Shown piece by piece: positions 30,769-41,206 of a DNA stretch of 64,000 bases (position 1 is the stretch's first letter; each line of letters opens with the position of its first letter). Location: positions 1 to 64,000 of the forward strand of contig CAUYUJ010003930.1 in the NCBI GenBank assembly GCA_963575745.1. The letters run 5' to 3'. A program made the position numbers and the translations under genes. The notes beneath the pieces are model-generated. The model was not told the origin of the DNA. It did no database searches and saw only the letters and a program-made list of their open reading frames with translations. The DNA comes from Prorocentrum cordatum. Taxonomy: Eukaryota > Sar > Dinophyceae > Prorocentrales > Prorocentraceae.

Positions 30769-31062
30769 CAGGGGTGATCCAGTCCCGCGCGAGCGGAGGA
30801 AGAGTCGCAGCAGCACTTCGAGATCGCATTGAACGAGCAGGCATCTCAAGAAAGGGAGCCCAGCGATCCGATACATGAGCCCAGCTCAGTGTGCAGCATC
30901 GACCCCGAATTCGCACAGGGGCGATCAAGTCCCGCGCGAGCGGAGGAGGAGTCGCAGCAGCACTTCGAGATCGCATTGAACGAGCGGGCATCTTGAGAAA
31001 GGGAGCCCCGCGATCCGATACATGAGCCCAGCTCAGTGTGCAGCAACGACCCCGAACTTGCA
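30769..31062. repeat. 147-bp tandem duplication
   Basis: Copies 30769-30915 and 30916-31062 share GTCCCGCGCGAGCGGAGGA, GAGTCGCAGCAGCACTTCGA, CATTGAACGAGC, GATCCGATACATGAGCCCAG and CTCAGTGTGCAGCA. Confidence 0.9.
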
Positions 31063-31189
31063 CTGCTTGCCTCCCCAAGGGGGGAGATGCTCTCTTTCGC
31101 TGGCCTGTTGCCCAATGGCTGAACAGAGCCCTCATATACATAACACATACACACGCCAATCCATATAGTATACATATAAGACTGCATTG

Positions 31190-31995
31190 GCGCTTTGCGC
31201 CATGCACTTTGGTCTTTGACGTTTGGCAGGAGGGCAATAAGGGAACACAGAACAATTAGCGATAACTCGGTGTTGCCATTTCTGGCATCGCCGTTATGAT
31301 AATGTCATTCGTTATCTTTCCCTCATGTATCCTTCTTCCTAATTCTCGCCCTACCCTGCGAATTCGTCCCAATCCTCCGCTCTTGTTGCGTAAGATCATC
31401 CTAGGAGAGGCTCTTGGAGACCTCACGAAAGTTTTAAGGGCTTGTTGGGGCCTTCTGGATGCCTCCAGAGTTCCTCCTGGGGGCCTCTGGTGGCTTCCCT
31501 GGGCCACCCTGCTTCTAACCGCGGTCTCCCTGAACGGCCTGGCCACGATTTGGAATGATTTTGGGGGCGTCTTGGGGCCATCTTGGGCCGTCATGGGGCT
31601 CCCTTCGGGCCGTCTTGGGGCCCTGTTGGGCCGTCTTGGGGCTCCTCTTGGATTGCCTGGAAGCCCTCTTGAGTAAATTTGAGGCGGTTCTCTGGCCTCG
31701 TGAGCTATCTCGGACGCCCGCAAGACCAAAAAACAGAGCATCCCCAGAAGCACACAACAGCCATAGGCCAGCATTGCTTTTTGCGTTTCGAATGCCTCTT
31801 GGGGGTCTCTTTTGGATCGTCTTCGGGCGTCTGGTGGGTGTCTGGGGCCTCTGTGGGCTCTCGCGGGGCCTTTCGGCTGCCCTCCTGATCGATTTGGGCC
31901 CGTTGCCTAGACCCAGCAGGGGCGTCAGGAGCCCCGGAAAGCACAGGGGACCGTCTGCAGGGGCGTCCAGGGTGTCCCCCGGGGCCAACGACCCG
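31190..31995 (+). mobile_element. Dispersed repeat R, copy 1
   Basis: About 0.8 kb also present at 48765-49410 (inverted) and 49385-49930. Shared landmarks in order: GCGCCATGCAC, TTAGCGATA, GGCATCGCCGTT, TTCGTTAT, CTACCCTGCGAATTC, CGGTCTCCCTGAAC, ATTTGGAATG, TTGGGCCGTCATGGGG, CTGCCTGGAAGCCCT-like, GTCTGGTGGGTGTCTGGG, TTTGGGCCCGTTGCCTAG, CTGCAGGGGCGTCCA. No conserved frame. The 3' end leads into CATA microsatellite. Confidence 0.8.
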
Positions 31996-32039
31996 GCGGG
32001 GGGTCCCAGTTAGGGGGGTGTCGCAGAGTCCCGTATTAT

Positions 32040-32534
32040 AAGCATAGAGCAAACGGCGTGCATACTTACACATACATATGATATGCACATATATATACAC
32101 ATGTGTATATCTATATATACACATACATCCACACACATGCATGTGTGCGTACATCCATACATACACACATACACACCTACAAACATACGTGCATGCATGC
32201 TTCTGCACATGCATGCATGCACGCAGACAAACAAACATACAGACATGCATGCACACATTCATTCATACATGCATACAGCATGTATACATGCACACACATA
32301 CATACATACACACACGCATACATACGTACATCCATACACACATACATACATGCATCCATACACACATACATACGTACACGGTTACATACATTTACACATG
32401 CAAAGCATTCATATACACTTATAGACACGCATGCAAACATGCATACGTACATACATCCATACATGCATGCATACAAACACACATGCGTGCATATACACAG
32501 CTACATACATACATATCACGTATACACACATACG

Positions 32535-32568
<34 letters not shown>

Positions 32569-32615
32569 CATACATACATACATACATACATACATACATA
32601 CATACATTCATTCAA

Positions 32616-32646
<31 letters not shown>

Positions 32647-32935
32647 CATACATACATACATACATACATACATACATACAGATTCACCTACGTACATATG
32701 TACATACATGCGTACGTCCATACGTGCATGCATACATACATACATGCATGCATGCATGTAGATTTATATATGTGTGCTGACATAAATTCATACATGCATG
32801 CATGCGTATATGCACACATATATACATACAGGCATGTATACATGCATACATACATACATATCGACACACGTATATACAACGATGTATGTATACAAACATA
32901 CAATCAAACATGTTTGTATGCCTCGGCACTTCGTT
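32040..32935. repeat. (CATA)n microsatellite, degenerate
   Basis: CATACATA and CACATA tetranucleotides with GCATGC interruptions over about 0.9 kb. Long Tyr/Ile/His/Thr and Cys/Met/Val frames are artefacts. Confidence 0.98.
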
Positions 32936-33129
32936 CAGACAGGTGGTTGACGCGCGCGTGCCTTCGTCGGCGAAGTGCGAGCACAAGTAGTGCCTGGGCG
33001 ACTCGAGTCGTCAAGGTTGCTGCGCACGCTCATGGTCGTCCTCGGCCGCTGGATTCTGGTATCGTCCGATGTTTGTGACGACCGCCCACCGCCGCCGCGT
33101 CGATGGTTTGGTTTGGATGGTCACAGGGG

Positions 33130-33560
33130 GGGGGGGCAGAGGGGAAGGGGGGGGAGATTGGAGGAGGAGGAGGCGGAGGAGGAGGAGGAGGGAGGAGGGA
33201 GGAGGGGAGGAGGAGAGAGGAGGAGAGGAGAGAGGAGGAGGGGACGGGAGAGGTCGAGGAGGGTGAGGAGGGTGAGGAGGGTGAGGCAGGAGGACGAGGA
33301 GGAGGAGGAGGACGACGAGGAGGAGACGGAGGAGGAAGAGGCAGAGGAGGAGGAGGAGGAGGAGGAGGAGGAGGAGGAGGAGGAGGAGAGGACGAGGAGG
33401 AGGAGGAGGAGGAGGAGGAGAGGGAGGGGGAGGGCGTGGAGGGTGAGGCAGGAGGAGGAGAAGGAGGAGGAGGAGGAGGGGGAGGACGAGGAGGGCGAGA
33501 CAGGAGGAGGAGGAGGAGGAGAAGGAGAAGAAGAAGAAGAAGAGGGCAGGGGAAAACGAA
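33130..33560. repeat. (GGA)n purine tract
   Basis: GGAGGA and GAGGAG runs with AAGAAG near the end, upstream of the methyltransferase-like gene. Confidence 0.95.
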
Positions 33561-33685
33561 TGGGGACAGGGGAGGAGGAGCGCAAGTAGCGGGATGGTAG
33601 GGGGAGCACGACAGGGGGGATGGGAGGGGGAAGCCGTTCGTCGGCTCAAGCGGGGCGCCCTGCTGCATTTGCGCGGCAGCCCGCC

Positions 33686-34033
33686 ATGCCGTCGTCGGTG
33701 GCGCGGGTTGCGCTGTTGCTTGGCCTGGCCGTTGCGCTCGTGGACGAGAACGGGCGCTACCAATCCGGCCACGACATCACGTCGCTGGCCCCCCCAGAGC
33801 CAACAGAGGCCGACAAGAGCGCATCAGTAGACCTGTCCAAGCAGCCCATTGAGAAGCTGTTCCGCTTGCTGGCGTACGAGCTCATGAAGGAGGAGGAGAG
33901 GTTGCCAGATCTGCGGCTCGGCGTGCGCGACTTCCAGGTGGCGACCGAGCTCGGCTGCCAGGAGCGCCTGGTTCTGATCTTGCAAGAAACGCAGAACATA
34001 TCCGAGGATTCGGCAGCAAAGCATGGGAGCCTC
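33686..34033 (+). CDS. Methyltransferase-like gene, exon 1
   Basis: 116 codons from ATG 33686; ends ..AAKHGSL before GTCTGTCC. The end is the least certain boundary of this gene: a GT at 34034 keeps phase 0 with the acceptor CAG at 34183-34185. Confidence 0.6.
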
Positions 34034-36865
34034 GTCTGTCCTCGCAATTTCGCTTCTAAGGGGCATTCGCGGGCGCTGGCGTCTGGCAGTCGATGAGAAA
34101 GCGCCGATGCAGCGTCGACTAGCGTCGCGCAGCGCCGATCCGCAAGGGCCATCCAGGTGGCATGGGAGGCTCCCACGAGTTGCAGCCGAACGAGGAGGTG
34201 CACTGGTATCATCTGAACGTGACGGGGACGGCGGGCCTCTACTGGCTCCTGCACGAGTACCCGGAAGAGCACAGCTGGGCCTGGCTGCTGCCCGCCTCGC
34301 ACGACAAGGTGATCCGCAGGGTGTCCAAGTATCTCCTGGCGATGGCAGCAGTGGCCGCGGACGACCAAGACAGCTGCCTGTCCGAGGGCTTCCGCGCCGT
34401 GCTGATGAACGCGGCGGTCACCTGGAAGAAGATCCACGGGGACTACGACGCGCTCTTGTGGAACGGGGTGGCCTTCGGTGCCCTAGGAGACGTAACGTCC
34501 TGGCGTGAAGTAGACGAGGACGGACAGGCAGAGAACGGTCCAGGTGGCCCTCCGCCAAACGTGAGCTGGTCGGAGAACGTGATATTCGGAAACATGTGGA
34601 TCTCGTCGGTGCAGAAGTGGCTGGAGCACCACGCGCAGGAGGTGCTCGAGGCACTCCAGGTCGAGGTCGCGCGCATGCGTGCCGGTATCCTCCCTGGCCA
34701 GCACAAGCAGTGGAGCAAGAGCGAGGACGGCGTCGTGTCGTCGTTCGAGTGCATGCGCCGCCAAATTTTCGGCGGCTGGCAGGTGGATAAGGGGCTTCTT
34801 CGCGGGCTTCTGCGCCACTGCCTGCGGCCAGACTACTCCAGCGCGCTGCGGCCCTCCGTCGCGGACTTCGGCGCCGGCGGCGGGGGCTACAGCCAGTGGC
34901 TGAACGACACCGGCCTGGCCGAGGCGTTTGCGTTCGACGCCGCCAACTCCATCTACGAGATCACCAGGTCAGGGGCAACGTTAGCAGGGGGTAGGCTCAG
35001 GGCGAAACGCTTAGGCCCCCGATCGCCCATGCATCGCCGGCAGGGGCCTGCTAGTCCGCCTCTCCCAGGAAGGTGCGTCCGAGGCGGGAATCTATACATG
35101 ATCACCGCCTGGAGGACCAATTCTCGGGGACCTCCGGCAGGCGGTGGATGTGGATGGATTCGGGCCCCCGGGGGCCAAAACCTAGCCCTATCCGCCGCCC
35201 GCTGGGGCACCAGGACATCGGTTCCCAGGCGGTGGATGTGGATAAATTTAAGTCGAGCCTGCCCCTCTACAGTAGGAATATTCCAAAATAGTGAATAATA
35301 ATTTGGGGATGATACTGGAGGAAAACCCAATCAGGGCTATAGGGCTAGAGGGCTATTGAGCTATAGGGCTATAGAGCTATAGGGCTATAGAGTTGTAGGT
35401 CTATAGGGCTATTGGGCTATTGGGCTATAGGGCTATAGGGCTTAGGGCTATAGGGCCCCCCCGGGCACGCCCGGGCACCGGGGCACCCGGGCACCCGGGC
35501 ACCCCCCGGGCACCCCCCGGGCACCCCCGGGCACCCCCCGGGCACCCGGGCCCCGGGCACCCCCGGGCACCCGGGCACCCGGGCACCCAGGCGTGCAGCG
35601 AAAATCGGCGACAAACCTAACCTGACCATATGAATCCGCTGGAACCCCTACAGAGGCAAGCTCTGATTGGGAATTGTTTTGAGTATTTTGGAGCATTTTT
35701 TTTGGGAGTATGTTGTGCGTATGTTTTATTTTTCGTCGAAAATCCCCCTGTAGGGGGACAGGCCCGACCTAAAGATAAATCCCCGCCTCGCCGTGCGGGT
35801 TCTCCATCGGGGGCCGCTGGCCGATGTGTTATGCCGGCGGCGCGTCGCCGAGGCCAGGGCCCCCGTTGTGGCATCGAGCCCGTCCTGCAGGGGGCGCGGC
35901 TCCTTTCCTCCTCCTCCTCCTCCTCCTCCTCCTCCTCCTCCTCCTCCAGCCCTGGGGCACCCCGGCAAGCTCGAGGCTGCACGACAGGCGCGAAGAACTG
36001 TCCCGCGCGTGCCCGCCGTAGACCGCTCCCCCGCGCCAGGGGGGCCGTGCTGGAGGTTAACCTGGGCAGCGCCGTGGAGCTCTGGCGGAAGTTCGACTGG
36101 GTCCTCTGCCTGGAGGCGGGCGGTGCCAAAGCCAGGGCGAGGCGGCATTCGCTCGGAGGCCCCGCCTGGTCCGAGGACCCCATTGGGTCGTGAAAGGCAG
36201 TCACGACGGAAGGCTCTCGGTCGTGTTCGGCCCTCGAGGGCCCTCGCTGGGCCCCAGGGGCGTCGCAGAAACGACTCGGGATGAAGAGCCAGTCCCAGGG
36301 AGTGGGTCGAGACCTCTGGGGGTCAACGTTATAGAATATGCTCTTTAAAACATGACGTCGGAGGCTCGCGCGGGTTCGCGAGTAAGCGCCCTCCGCCTTC
36401 ACGCGGCGCGCCGCGTCGGCGGCCTGCGTGAGCCGTCGCGGAAGTGTCGCCGCGCCGTCGTGCGCGAGAGCCCTTTCCCCGTCCGTCGTTCCGGTGGCGG
36501 CCCACGCAAGCGAGTGCCCTCTTCGCGCGGTGCGCTGCGTCGGCGGCCTGCGTCACTAGGCCGCGACATGAGATCTCGCCGCGCCATCGTGCGCGGGAGC
36601 CCTTTCCTGAACCCTCGGACCCGACGCTGCGAACGAAATACAACACCGCGGCAAGTCACGACTGGAGCCAAGGGCCAAGGGCCCCCATCTTTCTGCTGCA
36701 CTTTTCGAGCCGTACCGATCTCTGAGGGAGGGTCTCGGGACCCGAGACAAGGCAAAATCGCCAGTGGCGAAACATTACGACGCCAAGATCTCAGGGTCCG
36801 TCGTCTGTCGTCCGTCGTTCGTCGTCCGTGAGTCGTCCGTCGTCCGCCGCCTGCCGTCCGTCGCG

Positions 36866-36925
<60 letters not shown>

Positions 36926-36963
36926 TTCGTCGTCGTCGCCGTCGTCGTCGTCGTCGCCGTCGC

Positions 36964-36998
<35 letters not shown>

Positions 36999-37005
36999 CC
37001 GTCGC

Positions 37006-37037
<32 letters not shown>

Positions 37038-37062
37038 CCGTCGCCGTCGTCGCCGTCGTCGC

Positions 37063-37093
<31 letters not shown>

Positions 37094-38346
37094 GTCGTCG
37101 TCGTCGCCGTCGTCGTCGTCGCCGTCCAGGTGGCGGCCCACGTGCCCGAGCCGCAGGCGCGCGCCCTGCTGGGCAACGCCGCCCGGCACGCCCTGCGCGG
37201 GCTCGTCGTGTCCTGGGCCGCGGTGGGCGGGGACGGCGGCGCGGCCGGCGGCCTCGAGGCGCGGCGGCGCGCCGAGGGGGAGGAGGAGGAGGAGGAGGAG
37301 GAGGAGGAGGAGGAGGAGGAGGAGGAGGAGGAGGAGGAGGAGGACGACGAGGAGAAGGATAAGAGGAGGAGGATAAGAGGAGGAGGAGGAGGAGGAGGAG
37401 GAGGAGAAGGATAAAGAGGAGGAGGAGGAGGAGGAGGAGGCGCGCCGAGGGTCCGAGGCGACGACTAGGGGCGAATAGCCCAGGGGAGAGCAACACATGG
37501 ACCCAGGGGCGCCGATGATCTACTTGGCATCGCTCGGACGTGTGCATTTTTCCTTCGGCGAGGACGATCGACGAGCATCCGTGATCATGTGGCGAAAAAG
37601 CCACGCACGAAGCCGAGAAAAGCACAGGGAATGGACGTCCGAGCGATGGCCAGTCTATGTCTTCGACAAGGCTTCCGGGCGAATACGTGTAATGCCCGCC
37701 CCTGGGCTATTCGCCCTTCTCGTCGCCGCCGAGAGGGGGGAAGCGAGAGAGAGGGAAGCTTGGGACCCTCGGGCTCGAGGTTTGGGGGATCTTCGGGCGT
37801 GTTCGTGGCCCTTGGCTGTTCTCAAGCCTCGGGATGCGTTCCAGCGGCTGCGCGTCGCGGAGCGTTGCGGGGTTGCCCAGATCGTCCCGAACGGCTGCCA
37901 GGGGCCTCGAGGAGGCTCGAAGAATAAAGAGCTGCATGAACATACACTTTCTGAGGTTCGCGCGGCTTTCTTGGGTCGGCGCTGGGGGAAAAGATGCTTC
38001 ATACCGCTACCATTCCCGCGTTGTCACCTTTTTGGGCCTCCAGGGCGGCCCTCGTCGCCACGGCTGGGTTCGCCTCGACATCCTAAGCAGCACTGGGGAG
38101 CAGCGGTACCGGTACCTTTGGGTTCCCCTTGGGAGGTCCGTGCGGATTTCTTCCGAGAAATCCGCGCGGACCTCCAGAAGTTGATGTCTGTGCAGTATTT
38201 TTGTTTGCCTGGAGGCACCCTTCGTCTCCCTCGTTGAGGAGGAGACTGGCTTCCTGCTTGACCGGGGCGCCACGCTCGTCCTCCGGGAGGGCTGTGAGTT
38301 CGCCCACATCGCGCGGACCGTGGCGGTGTTCCGCGCGCCCTCGTAA
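33686..38346 (+). CDS. SAM-dependent methyltransferase-like protein, five exons
   Basis: Exons 33686-34033, 34186-34967, 36040-36115, 37130-37258 and 38215-38346 join in phase into about 488 residues. MPSSVARVALLLGLAVALVD resembles a signal peptide or anchor. The N-terminal 300 residues are unrecognised. VADFGAGGGGYSQWLNDTG fits methyltransferase motif I (SAM-binding glycine loop), and the next exons read GAVLEVNLG, WRKFDWVLCLE, VAAHVPEPQARALLGNAARH, GLVVSWAAVGG and a C-terminal LREGCEFAHIARTVAVFRAP, the order expected of a Rossmann methyltransferase with an E(V)AEHIP-like motif. Donors are GT, GT, GC, GC; all acceptors AG. Substrate unknown. The start was chosen as the first ATG after a weak spliced-leader-like site. 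Confidence 0.75.
34034..34185 (+). other. Methyltransferase-like gene, intron 1
   Basis: 152 bp, GT-AG. Part of it recurs at 24640-24745. The phrase GCATGGGAGCCTC at 34021-34033 recurs with one mismatch at 34160-34172, so the intron is nearly bracketed by a 13-bp direct repeat. Confidence 0.5.
34186..34967 (+). CDS. Methyltransferase-like gene, exon 2
   Basis: 782 nt, PNEEVHWYHLNVTG to NSIYEIT, phase 2 at the end (AG|GTCAGG). Contains motif I at about 34858-34915. Confidence 0.85.
34968..36039 (+). other. Methyltransferase-like gene, intron 2
   Basis: 1072 bp, GT-AG. Holds an F3 fragment (34985-35065), an F1 copy (35252-35767) expanded by GGGCTATA and CCCGGGCAC repeats, and (TCC)n at 35908-35948. 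Confidence 0.75.
35252..35767. mobile_element. Family F1 element expanded by internal repeats
   Basis: Left end GTCGAGCCTGCCCCTCTACA, right end TGTAGGGGGACAGGCCCGAC. Interior contains (GGGCTATA)n at 35335-35455 and (CACCCGGG)n at 35456-35590, so it is over three times the usual 150 bp. Confidence 0.75.
36040..36115 (+). CDS. Methyltransferase-like gene, exon 3
   Basis: 76-nt exon after GCGCCAG. With the AG of exon 2 it gives R-GAVLEVNLGSAVELWRK-FDWVLCLE. Donor GAG|GCGGGC. Confidence 0.8.
36402..36607. repeat. Tandem duplication of about 125 bp in intron 3
   Basis: GCGTCGGCGGCCTGCGT, CTCGCCGCGCC-like and GCGGGAGCCCTTTCC phrases occur at 36410-36478 and 36535-36607. Confidence 0.75.
36850..37125. 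repeat. (GTC)n/(GCC)n trinucleotide tract ending at acceptor
   Basis: GTCGTCGCC repeats run directly into the CAG acceptor of exon 4. Confidence 0.95.
37130..37258 (+). CDS. Methyltransferase-like gene, exon 4
   Basis: 43 codons after GTCCAG: VAAHVPEPQARALLGNAARH, ALRGLVVSWAAVGGDGGAAG, GLE. Donor GAG|GCGCGG. A degenerate fused copy at 38703-38810 supports this end. Confidence 0.8.
37270..37445. repeat. (GGA)n in intron 4
   Basis: Purine tract starting just after exon 4, interrupted by AAGGATAAGA. Confidence 0.9.
37931..38195. mobile_element. Inverted-repeat element, family F2, in intron 4
   Basis: Left end ACTTTCTGAGGTTCGCGCGG, right end CCGCGCGGACCTCCAGAAGT. A nested hairpin of 20-bp arms (38132-38151 / 38156-38175, 4-nt loop) sits at the right end. 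Element termini lie about 20 bases before the terminal exon. Confidence 0.75.
38215..38346 (+). CDS. Methyltransferase-like gene, terminal exon
   Basis: Starts after CCTGGAG and reads APFVSLVEEETGFLLDRGAT, LVLREGCEFAHIARTVAVFR, APS, stop TAA at 38344-38346. Confidence 0.8.
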   Translation, partial: APFVSLVEEETGFLLDRGATLVLREGCEFAHIARTVAVFRAPS

Positions 38347-38417
38347 TCATAGTAAACATCAGCCTCATCACCACCACCACCATCAACACCACCACGCCAC
38401 CACCACCATCACCACCA

Positions 38418-38476
<59 letters not shown>

Positions 38477-38482
38477 GCAGCA
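38347..38482. repeat. (CAC)n, (ATC)n, (CAG)n tract
   Basis: ACCACC, CATCAT and CAGCAG trinucleotides immediately downstream of the stop codon, in the probable 3' UTR. Confidence 0.9.
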
Positions 38483-38702
38483 TCAGCAGCAACATGGCCG
38501 TGGTCATCTTCATCATCAGCGGCATCATCATCGTGCGCCCTCGTATTCCCGCAGACATGCGCCAGAGACTCCTCATCGCGCCAGGTTTTGTCGCTGCTTC
38601 TGGGCTCCCAGGTCCCGCCCTGGGCCCAAAGGGTTGTCGAAAACGGGCCAGGATGAAACGCCGGTCCTGGGATTGCCCCGGCAGGGGTTCAGGTCTCATT
38701 TC

Positions 38703-38810
38703 CGCGGGCTGCTCGTCGTGCCCTGGGCCCCAGCGGATGGGGACGACGGCGTGGCCAACGGTCTCGAGTAGGCGCCATTTGTCTCCCTCGTTGGGGGGGA
38801 GACCTGGTCG
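38703..38810 (+). pseudogene. Degenerate fragment joining methyltransferase exon 4 to the terminal exon
   Basis: CTCGTCGTGCCCTGGGCC through GGTCTCGAG matches the end of exon 4 with mostly transitions; after TAG comes GCGCCATTTGTCTCCCTCGT, matching the start of the terminal exon. The intron is absent, as in a spliced transcript. Confidence 0.6.
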
Positions 38811-39250
38811 GGGGGCGGGGGGGGAGCGGTGAGCCACGGTTGGGCAGGGGGGGAGTGGGGCACGGTCGGTCGGACAAAAGGAAGGGGTGTCACGGGGGGA
38901 GAAGGGGGGCGGAGGGCTCCGGCCCGGTCTGTTGGAAGAAAGAACAGGGGGGGGAGCGGGGGGCCACAATCTGACAGCGGGGGTGGAGCTCGGCCGGTCG
39001 TTAGAAGGGGAGAGGGCCACAGGGGGAGGGGGGGGCACGGTCGGTCGGAATAGGAGAAGGGAGGCGGGGGGGCAGCGGGGGGCGAGAGGGGGAGAGCGGT
39101 CGGTCGAAATGAGGGGAGGGGGGCGGGGGGTGAAGCGAAGGCCATGGTGGGGAGGGGGGGGGAACGGTCGGTCGGAATCAGGGGACGGGGCCACTGGGGG
39201 GAAGGGGAGGAAGCACGGTCGGTCGGAATAAAAGGAGGGGAGCGGGAGGG
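38811..39250. repeat. CGGTCGGTCGGAA minisatellite in G-rich DNA
   Basis: About six loosely spaced units of about 60 bp, each with CACGGTCGGTCGGAA-like phrase and G-rich filler. Confidence 0.75.
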
Positions 39251-39283
39251 GAGGGAAGCGCCACGGCCAGGAGTACGCTCTCA

Positions 39284-39655
39284 CATCCCAGCACAAGCAC
39301 ACCCAGCACACAGCCCAGCCCAGCACACCACACCCAGCACACATCACAGTACACCCACACATCCCAGCACCCCCAGCACCCATCCCAGTACACCCAGGGG
39401 GCTACAGTACACCCGCACAGCACAGCAAACTCTGCACACATCCCAGCACATATCCCAGCACATGACAGCACACCCACACATCCCAGCACCCCCAGCGCAC
39501 AGCCGAGTACGTCCGCGCATCTCAGCACACCGAACACACACACACACACACCAGCACTCCCAGGGGGTCCACGGCCAGCACATATCCTGGCACACCGATG
39601 CAGTACACTGACAAATCCCAGCACACATCCCAGCACACCCAGGGTCGCAGCACAT
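39284..39655. repeat. CACAYCCCAGCA degenerate minisatellite
   Basis: CCCAGCACACC and CACATCCCAGCAC phrases. Same repeat at 39806-39955, 40160-40460 and 41215-41582, separated by inserted elements, so one long array appears to have been interrupted. Confidence 0.85.
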
Positions 39656-39663
39656 CACTCACC

Positions 39664-39805
39664 GAGCTCGTTCCACTACTCGCAAAGTGCCTACTCGCAA
39701 ACATCCGAAAAACACATGTCTGCTTTGATGTACTGTATCGTAGATCCTCCGCGGGGGATTCAGGCCATTTACGAGTAGTCACTTTGCGAGTAGTGGAACA
39801 CGCTC
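39664..39805. mobile_element. MITE-like element, family F4 (142 bp)
   Basis: Ends GTTCCACTACTCGCAAAGTG and CACTTTGCGAGTAGTGGAAC; arms of 26 bp match at 24. Inserted in the CACATCCCAGCA array. A flanking target duplication is not clear. Confidence 0.85.
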
Positions 39806-39960
39806 GTCTAATCACAGCACACCCACACACCCAGCACACATCCCAGCACGCATCCCAGCACAACACAGCACACGCACGCATCCCAGCATCCCCAGCTCAC
39901 AGCCGGGCGCGTCCGCACATCTCCGCACGCCGAGCAGATGTCGCAGAAGACAGAGCAATA

Positions 39961-40125
39961 TAAACATATAAACTTTTGGCACTCCGCGCGGATTTCTTGG
40001 ATCCGCGCCTGGGCCCCCACGGCGGCGCCTCTGGCGCCGCCCCTGGCGCGCTCCGCGCGTCAGAGAGGGGGCTCCAGCGCGAATCCAAGTATAATCCGCG
40101 CGGAGCGCCAAAAGCTTATGTTTAT
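39961..40125. mobile_element. MITE-like element, family F2 (165 bp)
   Basis: Ends CTTTTGGCACTCCGCGCGGA and TCCGCGCGGAGCGCCAAAAG flanked by AAACATA/TATGTTT. Core GGCGCCTCTGGCGCCGCCCC as in 24466-24615. Confidence 0.85.
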
Positions 40126-40468
40126 GCGGTTTCTCTTCTTCTTCATCTTCTTCTTCTAAGATAGCCCGGCACTCCCGGGGAGTCCGCGGACGGCACACAT
40201 CCCGGCTCACCGAGGCAGCACACGGTACACGACCCGTCCCAGCGCACATCCCAGGGCACACCCAGGGGGCTACGGCCCAGCACACCACACCCAGCACACA
40301 CGCACACACATCCCAGCACACCGGGGACGCCCACACATCTCAGCACACCGAGCTCAGCACACCACACCCAGCGCACATACACACACATCCCAGCACACCG
40401 GGGACGTCCACGCATCTCAGCACACCGAGCTCGGCACACCGAGTAAGTACACCGACGCATCCCATTCA

Positions 40469-41206
40469 GTCGGGCACGTCTCTCTACAGGAGGAAAATTC
40501 AAAAATAGTTTGAAAATCGTCTGGGGAAGATTTGTTGAGATGTTTTTGCCAATTCTGATTTATTTTGACTATTTTTAATCCGTAAGGGCTTCGCCCCCTG
40601 CCGCCGGCCCCCTCTCTCGGAGAATGGGCCATGGAAGAGCGAAGTCATGAGGCTTTGGCTTTGCCGTGAAGCAGTGTCGGGACCTATTTGTTTTTCGACC
40701 CTGACCCTGCCGATCTGCGTGAGGGGTGCCGCCGAATTTCCGACATGTGGCCAATCCCTTGTGTTTTTGGACCCTGACCCCGCCGATCTGCATGAGGGGT
40801 GCCACCGAATTTCAGAAATGTGGCAAATCCCCAGTGTTTTTGGACCCTGACCCCGCCGATCTGCGTGAGGGGTGCCACCGAATTTCAGAAATGTGGCAAA
40901 TCCCTTGTGTGTGTGTGTGTGTGGACCCTGACCCCGCCGATTTGCGTGAGGGGTGTCAATTTTTACCCCCCCAGGAATTCTGAGAACCCTCCCGGGGGAC
41001 GCTAACCAGGGTGGTTTTCGGCTCCCCCCCTCGTGCGGACAGTAACAATTTACAGTAGGAAGCAGAACGCAGCACTGTAACAATGGAAACTGGAAACTGG
41101 AACTGGGGCAGGGAGCAGCAAGCTTAAGCCTCGCAGCCTGATGGCCCCGCAAAGGGGCCGGCCGATTTGTTCGTCCAAAATCCGCTTGTAGGAGGACGCG
41201 CCCGAC
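40469..41206. mobile_element. Family F1 element split by another element
   Basis: Left end GTCGGGCACGTCTCTCTACA at 40469, right end TGTAGGAGGACGCGCCCGAC ending 41206. The middle is occupied by the 73-bp-repeat element, so this is a nested insertion. Confidence 0.75.
40574..41167. mobile_element. Satellite-carrying element S, copy 1 (nested in F1)
   Basis: Begins AATCCGTAAGGGCTTCGCCC, carries about 3.7 units of a 73-bp repeat (40680-40960) and ends GGGGCCGGCCGATTT. Shares flanks and repeat with 53346-54388. Confidence 0.8.

Noticed and set aside
32040-32935. Long Cys/Met/Tyr and Ile/His/Thr frames
   Set aside because: Direct translation of (CATA)n.
33631-33650. Possible spliced-leader relic before the methyltransferase-like gene
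   Set aside because: Only GGCTCAAG at the end and a CCGT upstream match; the central CATTTT is missing. Too weak to call.
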